DNA of 64,000 nucleotides from Mycobacterium fragae (GCF_002102185.1 NZ_LQOW01000006.1:186001-250000), one strand, 5' to 3'; shown: positions 18,384-26,136, counted from the stretch's first letter. The notes: generated by a model not told the origin, from the letters alone. Translations and numbers: made by a program.

Positions 18384-19049
18384 GTGGCACAGCTCGTGAA
18401 CTTGTGGCGCTCCAGCTCTCACCATCCCGGTTGGCCGATGGTCGTGGGTCCGCTGCGGGTTTCGGCCGGTGTGATCCGGCTGCGCCCGGTGCGCATGCGT
18501 GACGCCGCGCAGTGGAGCCGTATCAGGCTGGCCGATCGTAGCCACCTGGAACCGTGGGAGCCAAGCATTGACGCCGATTGGACTGTGCGGCATACGGTTT
18601 CGTCGTGGCCGGCGGTCTGTGCGAGTTTACGATCGGAGGCTCGCAAAGGCCGCATGCTGCCATACGCGATCGAGCTGGAGGGCGAGTTCTGCGGTCAGCT
18701 GACGATCGGAAATGTCACTCACGGGGCGCTGCGGTCGGCATGGATCGGCTATTGGGTATCCAGCTCGGTCACCGGCGGGGGCGTGGCAACCGGAGCGTTG
18801 GCGCTGGGCCTGGACCACTGCTTCGGCCCGGTCATGCTGCATCGCGTGGAGGCCACCGTGCGGCCGGAGAACGTGGCGAGCCGTGCCGTGCTGGCCAAGG
18901 TCGGGTTCCGCGAGGAGGGGCTACTGAAGCGCTACCTGCAAGTCGACGGTACTTGGCGGGATCACCTGTTGCTCGGTCTGACGGCCGAAGAGGTCTACGG
19001 CTCGGTGACGTCGGCTCTCGTGCGCGCCGGGCACGCCAGCTGGGCGTAG
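18384..19049 (+). CDS. rimJ: GNAT-family N-acetyltransferase RimJ-like
   Basis: A protein of about 221 residues of the RimJ/RimL GNAT family, predicted to acetylate a protein N-terminus from acetyl-CoA. Visible are VIRLRPVRMRDAAQWSRIR at the beginning of the fold, the WIGYWVSSSVTGGGVATGAL acetyl-CoA loop and HRVEATVRPENVASRAVLAK, typical of the subfamily. GTG 18384 or 18396 are alternative starts. The gene is nine bases after glp and is part of the galU-glp-rimJ run. The substrate is unknown. Confidence 0.88.
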   Translation: MAQLVNLWRSSSHHPGWPMVVGPLRVSAGVIRLRPVRMRDAAQWSRIRLADRSHLEPWEPSIDADWTVRHTVSSWPAVCASLRSEARKGRMLPYAIELEGEFCGQLTIGNVTHGALRSAWIGYWVSSSVTGGGVATGALALGLDHCFGPVMLHRVEATVRPENVASRAVLAKVGFREEGLLKRYLQVDGTWRDHLLLGLTAEEVYGSVTSALVRAGHASWA

Positions 19050-19102
19050 GCATTCTTTGTTACAGAAGTGACATTTGTGACTAGTGGTGCTTGTCACATG
19101 CA

Positions 19103-19120
19103 AATTACAGGTGTGTAATT
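19103..19120. promoter_or_regulatory. Perfect palindrome in the glpR upstream region
   Basis: AATTACAGGTGTGTAATT is a perfect 7-base inverted repeat around a four-base spacer, about 70 bases before the glpR ATG, in an AT-rich patch of an otherwise high-GC region. Just upstream are TGTTACA (19058), TGTGAC (19076) and GTCACA (19093), which resemble the loose GTNACA repeats bound by the cell-envelope regulator MtrA. The binding factor is not identified. Confidence 0.55.
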
Positions 19121-19189
19121 GTCCTGGGCGCGCCTCGACCGGATGCGCCGGCTGCCGGCCTAGCCTGGCGGGGAAAGGAGCGGCTCACC

Positions 19190-20152
19190 ATGCCAAGCAT
19201 CCCGCAATCGTTGCTCTGGATTTCGCTCGTCGTGCTCTGGCTGTTCGTGCTGGTTCCGATGCTGATCAGCAAGCGCGACGCGGTGCGCCGCACCAGCGAC
19301 GTGGCCCTGGCGACCCGCGTGCTCAACACCGGCGCGGCGGCGGCGCGACTGCTCAAACGGGCGGGGCCGGCGGCGGGGCATCGCAGCGACCCGAATTGGC
19401 AGCCTGAGCAGGACGAATACCAGGATCTCGACGAGGACCGCGACGAGGCCGAGGAGCCGCACGTCGACGAGGCGCCAGCGGTCGAGGATGAGCCCGAGCA
19501 TCCAGATGTCGCCGTGGTCGACGAGTCCGATGTGGCGGTCCCGGCGGACGAGCAGACCGAGCCGGTAAGTGAGGAGCAAACCGAGGACCACGCGGCCATC
19601 GTCGAGAACGACGACGTCGATCAGGAGGACGGCGGTCAATACGAGTACGTCGACGACACATCCGGCATAGCGGTCCCCGAGGAACCGCCGATTACCGCCA
19701 CTCCGGCGGCCTCGCGGCGGCATCGGTACGAGTCGGACACCGCCGCCGCGGTGAGCGCACGCAAGTATGCCTTCCGCAAGCGGGTGCTGACCATGATGGC
19801 GCTGACGCTGGTGGGATCTGCGGCGACAGCCTTCCTGGTGACACCCGCGGCGTGGTGGTTCTGCGGTAGCGCCGCTGGGCTGACGGTGCTTTACCTGGGA
19901 TATCTGCGCCGGCAGACCCGGATCGAGGAGCGTCTGCGCCGTCGCCGGATGCAGCGGTTGGCGCGCTCGCGGCTGGGCGTGGAGAACACCCACGACCGTG
20001 ACTTTGACGTGGTACCCGCACGCCTGCGGCGTCCCGGCGCGGTGGTGCTCGAGATCGATGACGAGGACCCGATCTTCGAGCATCTCGACTACGCGCCCTA
20101 TGCGCGGGATTACGGCTGGCACAGGGACTTGCCGCGCGCGGCCGGACAGTAG
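19190..20152 (+). CDS. glpR: Glp receptor-like membrane protein (GlpR), Rv0996-like
   Basis: A 320-residue membrane protein. The order is one N-terminal membrane helix (residues 4-24), a basic stretch, a long acidic disordered region (about 65-180, rich in Asp, Glu and Val), then a pair of membrane helices (about 203-240) followed by a basic tail ending in a conserved EDPIFEHLDYAPYARDYGW-type motif. The layout matches the actinobacterial Glp receptor, which links the gephyrin-like Glp to the divisome. AAAGGAG lies ten bases before ATG 19190 and fixes the start. It sits beside glp/rimJ with its own upstream palindrome. Confidence 0.78.
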   Translation: MPSIPQSLLWISLVVLWLFVLVPMLISKRDAVRRTSDVALATRVLNTGAAAARLLKRAGPAAGHRSDPNWQPEQDEYQDLDEDRDEAEEPHVDEAPAVEDEPEHPDVAVVDESDVAVPADEQTEPVSEEQTEDHAAIVENDDVDQEDGGQYEYVDDTSGIAVPEEPPITATPAASRRHRYESDTAAAVSARKYAFRKRVLTMMALTLVGSAATAFLVTPAAWWFCGSAAGLTVLYLGYLRRQTRIEERLRRRRMQRLARSRLGVENTHDRDFDVVPARLRRPGAVVLEIDDEDPIFEHLDYAPYARDYGWHRDLPRAAGQ

Positions 20153-20196
20153 CGGTTCGGCGACTTCGATCGCGACTGGTAGCCTGCTAGCGGTCA

Positions 20197-20269
20197 GGGG
20201 CTATGGCGCAGTTGGTAGCGCGACTCGTTCGCATCGAGTAGGTCAGGGGTTCGAATCCCCTTAGCTCCA
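20197..20269 (+). tRNA. tRNA-Ala (anticodon CGC)
   Basis: A complete 73-base cloverleaf. The acceptor GGGGCTA pairs with TAGCTCC and includes the G3-U70 wobble that identifies alanine tRNA. The anticodon stem ACTCG/CGAGT encloses the loop TTCGCAT (anticodon CGC), and the T arm is AGGGG-TTCGAAT-CCCCT. CCA is not encoded. The 3' half serves as the attachment site for the element to its right. Confidence 0.96.
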
Positions 20270-20279
20270 CAGAGTTTGA
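20233..20279 (+). repeat. attL: tRNA-Ala 3' half as attachment site
   Basis: From ATCGAGTAGGTCA inside the tRNA through TTAGCTCCA to AGAGTTTGA, this segment is repeated in degenerate form at 24195-24247. Site-specific recombinases of the tyrosine family commonly use the 3' half of a tRNA gene, and an integrase remnant lies 25 bases away. Confidence 0.75.
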
Positions 20280-20303
20280 GCAGGTCAGAGCGTGTGCAGT
20301 CCG

Positions 20304-20465
20304 CTAGTGAACTTTTGCCCCCCGCAGAGCGTACGCAGTAACTCGGATGGAGTCGTTCAGTCGGTCCGCAACCTCGTCGAGGTCTTCGTCGAACAGGTCA
20401 GCGTACGTATCGAGACCTATCGAAGACTTCGCGTGTCCCAACATCTGCTGCACAGCTTTCACATT
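20304..20465 (-). pseudogene. Tyrosine-recombinase (phage integrase) C-terminal remnant
   Basis: Fifty-three codons plus TAG on the minus strand read NVKAVQQMLGHAKSSIG, then LDTYADLFDEDLDEVADRL. This is the characteristic end of actinophage/prophage tyrosine integrases: the LGHA histidine and the nucleophile tyrosine in DTYADLF are present. An in-frame TGA lies four codons upstream and nothing of the core or N-terminal domains is found, because the neighbouring gene begins. It points toward the tRNA as expected for an integrase next to its attachment site. It is not functional. Confidence 0.88.
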
Positions 20466-20474
20466 GGTCCTCGT

Positions 20475-21488
20475 TCACTTCATCGTCGCTATGTTGCGCC
20501 AAAGGTTTTTGAGGCTGTCAGTGCCGCCGAACAGTGTCGTGAAGTTCGTGGAGTCGACCAGCACGATGTCGCCAGCCCGCTCACCGGACGGCGGCATCCA
20601 AACGAGCGCATTGAACTCGATGTTGCCCGCCTCGGTAAATGGGTGAGGCCGATTGGGGTCAATGCGTTGCCTACCGAGAACGCGGAGGGAATCGCTTTCG
20701 GGAGCGTTCAGTTCATAGTGCGGCAGATGCGGGTGAAAGTTGAAGGTCGTGACCTGATCAAGCAGCTTGAGCGTGTCGAGATCGCGAAAGCCGGTGAGCG
20801 GTGCGATCTCGTGGGTGCCTTCGACGACGGCCGGACGTAGCCCCCACTTGTTGTAGACGGGTACGTCGAGCGCCTTCATAAGCGAGCGCGTGTATGCGGT
20901 GAAGCGTTGTTGGCGTGGTACCAGCGGGTCGCCATGGTGCAGGTACTCGATCTGCCGCTGAGCCAGGTCGTCGGTGAAGCCGACGTCGTGGTGCGGAGCT
21001 AATAGGAGGCAGGTGTCTTCTCGTTTCAGCCACTCGCGAATGGCTGCGACTTCTTGGGTCTCTGCTTGTTCTTCGCCGACTATATGGTCAAGCCCGAACA
21101 CCATTAGGGTGTCGGTGTCGGCCAATATCCGTTCATCGATCAGCAGCTTGTAGCCAGCTTGGTCGATGCGTTGGAACACGGCGACCCGATGGCCGGTAGC
21201 TTCGCCCGCCAACTCCTGGAAGGCCAGCGTGGAGCGGTGAAAAAGCTCCAAGGTGCCGGCGATGCCTTGCAGGAAGTTGGCCTCGTCCCATTCCGGTGTC
21301 TCGTACCGGGGCCAGGCGGCCCTGCGTACTTCGGTCATCGTGGAGAAACGGTTGTCCAATGCGCCGAGGTCGCGCTGGGACTCCCATGGATAGCTCCAGG
21401 TCCAATAGATGCTGATGCGTCGTCCGCCCGTGTGCGGGCGGGGGATGTGGCCTTGGTTGTACGTGCGAGCGGCGGGCAGTGTGCTCAT
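20475..21488 (-). CDS. Unrecognised protein of the island DyP cassette
   Basis: A 337-residue soluble protein that I do not recognise. The middle third looks like an alpha/beta Rossmann-type or glutamine-amidotransferase-like fold: DTDTLMVFGLDHIVGEE, then IREWLKREDTCLLLAPHHDVG, where a conserved His-His-Asp follows a strand. This fold idea is tentative. The N-terminus mentions many aromatic residues (YWTWSYPW). ATG 21488 is preceded by AAGGA. It is third in a minus-strand operon after the DyP peroxidase gene (17-base gap) and ends ten bases before the integrase remnant. A partner or maturation role for the peroxidase is a guess from context. Confidence 0.72.
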   Translation of the reverse strand: MSTLPAARTYNQGHIPRPHTGGRRISIYWTWSYPWESQRDLGALDNRFSTMTEVRRAAWPRYETPEWDEANFLQGIAGTLELFHRSTLAFQELAGEATGHRVAVFQRIDQAGYKLLIDERILADTDTLMVFGLDHIVGEEQAETQEVAAIREWLKREDTCLLLAPHHDVGFTDDLAQRQIEYLHHGDPLVPRQQRFTAYTRSLMKALDVPVYNKWGLRPAVVEGTHEIAPLTGFRDLDTLKLLDQVTTFNFHPHLPHYELNAPESDSLRVLGRQRIDPNRPHPFTEAGNIEFNALVWMPPSGERAGDIVLVDSTNFTTLFGGTDSLKNLWRNIATMK

Positions 21489-21505
21489 GATCGTTCCTTA
21501 GCTGC

Positions 21506-22828
21506 TCAGTCGAGCGCCGCGAGGTATCGCATGGCATTGATGCCTGGCAGGAAGAAGTACGCTCCGCCTGTCAGAGTTGTGAACGCCGGCAGTCCCTTGA
21601 GAACCTGGCGGATTGGCCGCTTCGGTATCTTGAACTCCATTGTGCCGTCTTGTGTTCCGCAAATTGGATCATGTTCGTTGCCAAGCTCGTGGAAGGTGCG
21701 ATCGTTGATCCATACGTTCTGCGCGAACTCAAACTGCCGGATCAAACTGGCGCAGATGATGAAGGCGGCGATCCCACGGTCTACCGCGTCGTCGGGTGCG
21801 CCCTCGGGGAGCGCCGGTCCATAGGTGGCTCCCCGGCGAATCATTCGTCGCCGATTCATGTTGGGTGCGGTGTCTCGCGGGTTGAGCCGTCTGGCGTGAG
21901 CGCCCAAAGGACATGCATATCCGTGCGGGTCCATCTCCTTGTAGTTGAAGTCGTTGTTGCGCATGGGGTTCGCACCCAGCTCGGGATCGTCCCTCTCAGG
22001 TGCGAGGACTAACGGAGCGCCGCTGCGCCACCGGCCCATGAACTTCGCGGCCAACAACTCCTCTGCATCTGGCGTACCGGCGTTCGAACGGATGTAGTCA
22101 CGGAATAAGGCCACGTGCTCTTGTAGCCGTCGATACGCCGCATAGGTCCCGTTGCGCGAGAGCACATCGGGCTGTGGCAGATTGGCCACTGGGCCGAACT
22201 CATCCGGGTATCCGAGGATGAATTCTCCGGCCTTGAGCGGCGCGCCGGAGCCGGGCGTGGGTTCCTCACCTGATCCCTCTATCACCGGCTGCGACAGCCG
22301 ATCTCGAAAACCAAAGTGGTCATGGGCGTAGTTAAACGGAGGCGTCGCGTTCAAATCCAGATACGACAACCTGCGCACGCCTTCACACCGGCCCACCAAG
22401 TCGTCGTGAGCTTGAGTGGCGCAGGCGTGCTCGCCATCATCTCGGGCGAACAAGATCGCAAGCGCATGAAGATCATCCCCGGCCAGTCCGCCGACCCAGT
22501 TGTTGGGGTGGTTGCGCCCCGTGTCACCGAGAATGTCCGCCCGAGCGGCCATGCCTTGACGGAACTCCGCGGGAAAACTGGCGAGCGAATCCTCGGGCAC
22601 ACCGAGCGCCCGAAGCCCGTTCCAGGTGAAACCCAGCGTGACCCACCGCTTGGTGCCCTCCATCGTTTCTCGCACCGATGCGGCCGACTCGACGACATCG
22701 ACCAGTTCTGACAGCCACGCTCGGCCACCGGCCGGTTCGTCAAACGACAAAAACTCATAGCGCCCAGTCATGGCCGGGGTTCGAGTCAGCAGGATGTGCT
22801 GGATGTCGTCAAGCTCAAGCATCGGCAC
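21506..22828 (-). CDS. DyP-type haem peroxidase
   Basis: A 440-residue protein of the dye-decolourising peroxidase family. The distal motif GxxDG appears as GFRDR (173-177), keeping the catalytic aspartate D176 but replacing the final glycine by arginine. The proximal haem ligand is H311 in CPLGAHARRLNPRD, followed by arginines near 326-332 (NRRRMIRRGATYG). No signal peptide is seen. It should reduce H2O2 and oxidise an unknown substrate. Starts at GTG 22828 or ATG 22822 are possible. It is encoded between two unrecognised genes with 13- and 17-base gaps. No encapsulin gene is nearby, unlike some bacterial DyP genes. Confidence 0.86.
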   Translation of the reverse strand: MPMLELDDIQHILLTRTPAMTGRYEFLSFDEPAGGRAWLSELVDVVESAASVRETMEGTKRWVTLGFTWNGLRALGVPEDSLASFPAEFRQGMAARADILGDTGRNHPNNWVGGLAGDDLHALAILFARDDGEHACATQAHDDLVGRCEGVRRLSYLDLNATPPFNYAHDHFGFRDRLSQPVIEGSGEEPTPGSGAPLKAGEFILGYPDEFGPVANLPQPDVLSRNGTYAAYRRLQEHVALFRDYIRSNAGTPDAEELLAAKFMGRWRSGAPLVLAPERDDPELGANPMRNNDFNYKEMDPHGYACPLGAHARRLNPRDTAPNMNRRRMIRRGATYGPALPEGAPDDAVDRGIAAFIICASLIRQFEFAQNVWINDRTFHELGNEHDPICGTQDGTMEFKIPKRPIRQVLKGLPAFTTLTGGAYFFLPGINAMRYLAALD

Positions 22829-22841
22829 GCTCGGATACGTG

Positions 22842-23402
22842 TCACTGCATTTGGTCCAGCATGACTTGGAATGCAGCCTTCAACCGCAACGCCTTTTTGA
22901 TCTCGTCGGCCGTGACATAGGGATACTCCCCGTACTCCAAAAAACTCGGAAACTGATGCTCTCGGACGAACTTGACGAACGCCTCCGGGTTTTCCCTCCA
23001 GTCTTCGGGGAAGCCCTCAAGGTTCGTGAACACTGTCGTGATTCCGGTCTGGCTGAACAGCTGCACCGCATCCTCGGTGTACTTGTCAAAGTCAGTGTCG
23101 AAGATGCCCTGGTACTGGAAGTGCAGCCCCGACCCGACATCGAAGAGCACCCAGCGCAGGTAATGCAGCCGCAGGGGTGCCAGCACCTCGGGACTGGCCT
23201 GGATGGCCTCTTCAATCTGCTTGCCATACGCACGGACGGCCTCTTCCCGGCCCTCCTTGACTTTGGCGATGATCGAAAAGCCGTAGCACGCGGGGGTGCG
23301 GGGATAGACCGGCCCGTAGCGACCGCGCTCAAGTTCGAAATAGCCGTCCTTGGGGATCGCCATCGCCGCAGGTCTGCTCCACTCATATTCTGTTGCCGCC
23401 AT
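22842..23402 (-). CDS. Unrecognised protein, first gene of the island DyP cassette
   Basis: A protein of about 186 residues. I do not recognise a named family. It has a central ferredoxin-like pattern (YGFSIIAKVKEGREEAV, a helix, then RWVLFD and LHFQYQGIFDTDFDKYTED), which recalls dimeric alpha/beta-barrel proteins, the fold from which DyP and chlorite dismutase are built. The tail is Lys-rich (ADEIKKALRLKAAFQVML). ATG 23402 has GGGGAG six bases upstream. Tight linkage to the peroxidase gene suggests a joint function. Fold and role are inferred. Confidence 0.72.
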   Translation of the reverse strand: MAATEYEWSRPAAMAIPKDGYFELERGRYGPVYPRTPACYGFSIIAKVKEGREEAVRAYGKQIEEAIQASPEVLAPLRLHYLRWVLFDVGSGLHFQYQGIFDTDFDKYTEDAVQLFSQTGITTVFTNLEGFPEDWRENPEAFVKFVREHQFPSFLEYGEYPYVTADEIKKALRLKAAFQVMLDQMQ

Positions 23403-23669
23403 CGTCACTCCCCAAGCCCTGTCGGTGTGCCGGACGCTAGCACCTGATCTGGTAGATACAAGCCTGATTCAGCAGAGGAGGCAGGTTCTGGGGGTGACTT
23501 GTGGCTTCCCGCATTCGTAGAAGGTGCGACGCCACCAGGCTTTCGTCAACCAAAGCGGCCAAGATGCTGTAAACCGCGGCTCGAATCGACGCCGAAATGC
23601 GCGAGCTGGTCTACCAGGTGAGCGGTACGCTCGCCGAGACCTTGATGGGGTGACGGAGGAGACGAAGGC

Positions 23670-24143
23670 ATGCCCGCAGTGGCCGACCTTGCCCTGGGGA
23701 TTGCGCCCATCGCCGGTGGAATGGCGCTCGGCGCCGCGGCAGGATATTTGAAGGGTCCGGATGTCCGCCGCGCGATCAAGCAGGATTTGGAACTGCTGAA
23801 GGAGTTACCGCCGGAGCAGGTGGAGCGGCGAGCCGAACTCCAACGCAGCATCGACAGCCGCATTGACGACCTGATCGCTGCAGTCAACCGATACCGGTCA
23901 CTGCGGCGAGCGGCCGCCACCTATCGCGGCAGCTTGCGCGACGTGCTGCTGTTTATCTGTGCGATTCTGTTCACCGGGGTCTGGTGGAGCACCGATCACC
24001 ACAAGAGCAACTGGCTACCGATGTTCGTTGTCCTGATCGTGGTGTCGGTGTCGACGGCCGGCTATGCGCTCCGCGGTATCCACAACAGCGTGACCAACTT
24101 GATTCGCCGGGACGGCCAACGTTCTGCGCCACCGCAATCGTGA
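23670..24143 (+). CDS. Small membrane protein of the island
   Basis: A 157-residue protein without a recognised family. It has a Gly/Ala-rich hydrophobic N-terminus (4-27, possibly amphipathic or membrane-inserting) and a charged helical middle (31-75, EQVERRAELQRSIDSRIDDL, likely coiled coil). Two membrane helices follow, about 92-110 (VLLFICAILFTGVWW) and 117-137 (LPMFVVLIVVSVSTAGYA). ATG 23670 follows GGAGGAG at a ten-base distance. It is divergent from the DyP cassette and is the last gene before the attachment-site copy. The function is unknown. Confidence 0.72.
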   Translation: MPAVADLALGIAPIAGGMALGAAAGYLKGPDVRRAIKQDLELLKELPPEQVERRAELQRSIDSRIDDLIAAVNRYRSLRRAAATYRGSLRDVLLFICAILFTGVWWSTDHHKSNWLPMFVVLIVVSVSTAGYALRGIHNSVTNLIRRDGQRSAPPQS

Positions 24144-24194
24144 AGCGTCTGTCTGGTGCCCGCACCGAGAAGCTTTTCGTGCGTGCATGGGATG

Positions 24195-24247
24195 ATCGAG
24201 TAGGTCACGACGGGTTTTTGAATCCCGTTAGCTCCAAAGAGGTTTGA
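24195..24247 (+). repeat. attR: degenerate duplicate of the tRNA-Ala 3' end
   Basis: ATCGAGTAGGTCA is identical to the tRNA copy, then come GGGTT, GAATCCC and TTAGCTCCA, with AAGAGGTTTGA matching AGAGTTTGA beyond. The T-stem differs as ACGGG/CCCGT instead of AGGGG/CCCCT, so base pairing is kept by paired changes. This suggests it was once a working tRNA end rather than random similarity. It abuts the stop codon of the cyclase gene. Confidence 0.75.
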
Positions 24248-25783
24248 CTAGTCGGCGATGTCAATCCGCGGATCGGTCTCGGGCTCGAGGCCGAAAACCT
24301 GCACGGTTTCTGACTTTCCTTTCAGGGTGTGCAATCCCCGGTCGATGAGTCCAGTAGGTCGACACGCCAGGGCGTCGACGCATTGCTGGGTGAGAAGGAT
24401 CGCGTCGCCGGTGATTTTGGTGAGCTGCTCCACTCGGGCGGCAACGTTGACGGTGTCACCGATCAGGGTGAACTCCAGCTTGCTGCCGCCGCCGATGGTG
24501 CCGGCGATCACCTCACCCGTATTCACCCCGATGCCAATCCGCAGTTCTGCACCGAACTGCTCCGCGACGAGGCGGTGAATCAGCTTCGCGGCGGTTACCG
24601 CGGCGTCGGCATGTTCCGCGAGATCGTTGGGCGCGCCGAAGACCGCTAGCGCGCCGTCGCCGAGGAACTTGTTCACATGCCCACCGGCGTCCACGACGGC
24701 TGGCACGACGATCTCGAACAGTGCATTGAGGCGAGAGACTGTGTCGTCGGGGGAGTTCGCCTCGGCGAAAGGCGTGAAATCGCGCACGTCGACGAACATC
24801 ACCGTCACCTCGCGGCGCTCACCGCTGAACACGTCGTCGCCCTGCTCGAGCAGCCGAGCAGCCAGAGCTGGGTCGACGTAAGTGCCGAACGCTGCCTGAA
24901 GGCGTTGCCGCTCAGCCAAACCCGCCTGCATGCGGTTGAACGATGCCGCGAGGGCGCCGAGGTCGTCGTCTTGAACCACCGGCACGCGTTGGCTGTAATC
25001 GCCGACCGCAACACGCTCCGTTGCTTGTGCGAGGTCGCGAACGGGTCGCAGCAACGGTGAGAACGAGGTGCCGACGGTGATCGGCACTGCCACGCCAACC
25101 GCATAGGCCAACCCGATCACGACGGCGAGAACGGGAACCTCACTGGTGGACCGATTGAAAACCGCCGCCGTCAAAGCGGCAGCCGCGGCAAAGCCAAAAG
25201 CGATCGCGAAGATGGCCATGTTCGACCACTCGGCAATGGTCGGGCGAGAACGAGGCAGCGCGTCACCGATAGCCGTGTCGCCGGCCAGGGCGGCGCGAAC
25301 CGGCCGCACTGCTCCTTCTAGGAGGGCGTGCACACCGATCAGCGACATCGAAAACCCGGGGACGGCTCCGACGAACCCGTACTGGACGAGCCGAGAATTA
25401 GTCGCTCCCGCGATCGCACCGACAGCCAACGCCAGCGTGGCAGTACCGATCGTGAAGCCGGCCACACATCGAACGACCGAGCGCCGAGCATAGATGTAGG
25501 TGTCTTCGAGGGCTGCCGCACGATCGATCCCGTGTCCTGCTTTCCACCGCTCCGCTAGATGAAACTGCCGGCCGCCGGGAGGAACGGCACAGCATGACAT
25601 CACCAACACGGCGATAATCCTGACGGCAACCGCGTCAACGTAGTGACTCGATCTTTCGTAGCCGAGAACCAGAAACGACGTAATCAGGCAGGTCGGCAGC
25701 GCCGTGAGAGCTGTGAACGCCCAAACCACCCACGAGTACCGGATCCCATACCGATCCCACGCCCACTCCCAGAAACGGTCCAT
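24248..25783 (-). CDS. Membrane class III adenylate/guanylate cyclase with HAMP domain
   Basis: A 511-residue protein with about six N-terminal membrane helices (residues 17-250), a HAMP linker (LLRPVRDLAQATERVAVGDY) and a C-terminal class III cyclase domain (about 315-500). The metal-binding aspartates are in MFVDVRDFTPFAEA and FLGDGALAVFGAP. TLIGDTVNVAARVEQ gives the transition-state asparagine/arginine region. Architecture matches the Rv1318c/Rv1319c/Rv1320c/Rv3645 group, which makes cAMP. It is not at this site in M. tuberculosis. Its stop touches the island boundary, so it belongs to the chromosome side. Confidence 0.9.
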   Translation of the reverse strand: MDRFWEWAWDRYGIRYSWVVWAFTALTALPTCLITSFLVLGYERSSHYVDAVAVRIIAVLVMSCCAVPPGGRQFHLAERWKAGHGIDRAAALEDTYIYARRSVVRCVAGFTIGTATLALAVGAIAGATNSRLVQYGFVGAVPGFSMSLIGVHALLEGAVRPVRAALAGDTAIGDALPRSRPTIAEWSNMAIFAIAFGFAAAAALTAAVFNRSTSEVPVLAVVIGLAYAVGVAVPITVGTSFSPLLRPVRDLAQATERVAVGDYSQRVPVVQDDDLGALAASFNRMQAGLAERQRLQAAFGTYVDPALAARLLEQGDDVFSGERREVTVMFVDVRDFTPFAEANSPDDTVSRLNALFEIVVPAVVDAGGHVNKFLGDGALAVFGAPNDLAEHADAAVTAAKLIHRLVAEQFGAELRIGIGVNTGEVIAGTIGGGSKLEFTLIGDTVNVAARVEQLTKITGDAILLTQQCVDALACRPTGLIDRGLHTLKGKSETVQVFGLEPETDPRIDIAD

Positions 25784-25846
25784 GTCGGGAGACTAAACGT
25801 CAGGAACCTAGACGACCTGCGGATAAGCGGAACGTCAAAGAGGAGA

Positions 25847-26125
25847 ATGGCGTCCATGGACGACGATCTCGAAACTCTCTCTCGCCGCGAGCTCGTGCAG
25901 GAGGTCGTCCGCCTGAGGAACGGTATCCGCCAGCACCGTGACAGCACCAACCATGAGCTCTGCTGGCATCATCCCCAACTCTGGAGTCTCCTGCCCGAAT
26001 CCACCGATCCGTTGCCGAATGTGCCGGAGTGGCCACAGTTCTTACGAGGCTGTATCCGCTACCGGCAGTCTCTCGACGACCAACTGCCCGCCGCTCCTCG
26101 GACGACGGAGGAGTACGACGCCTGA
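25847..26125 (+). CDS. Conserved small hypothetical protein
   Basis: A 92-residue protein starting MASMDDDLETLSRRELVQEV. It has a helical charged N-terminus (RRELVQEVVRLRNGIRQHRD) and a Trp/His/Pro-rich second half (CWHHPQLWSLLPE, VPEWPQFLRGCIRYRQSLD). Small proteins with this pattern occur widely in bacteria, but I know of no function. The ATG at 25847 is fixed by AAAGAGGAG five to eight bases upstream. It is divergent from the cyclase gene by 63 bases and convergent with mmpL, 11 bases away. Confidence 0.75.
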   Translation: MASMDDDLETLSRRELVQEVVRLRNGIRQHRDSTNHELCWHHPQLWSLLPESTDPLPNVPEWPQFLRGCIRYRQSLDDQLPAAPRTTEEYDA

Positions 26126-26136
26126 CCGGTCCCGAT

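Larger units (their letters stand above)
20233..24247. mobile_element. About 4-kb integrated genomic island at tRNA-Ala
   Basis: The segment is bounded by the tRNA-Ala 3' half and a degenerate copy of it. It starts with a truncated tyrosine integrase and contains genes absent at this place in M. tuberculosis: a three-gene peroxidase cassette on the minus strand and a small membrane protein on the plus strand. No structural phage, replication or transfer genes are seen. This looks like the worn remainder of a prophage or integrative element that kept cargo genes. Confidence 0.78.

Noticed and set aside
19076..19098. TGTGAC...GTCACA before glpR as a CRP site
   Set aside because: The CRP consensus needs six bases between TGTGA and TCACA; here there are far more, so CRP binding is unlikely.
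20197..24247. CRISPR array or phage structural genes in the island
   Set aside because: No regularly spaced repeats, no capsid, tail, replication or lysis genes are visible.
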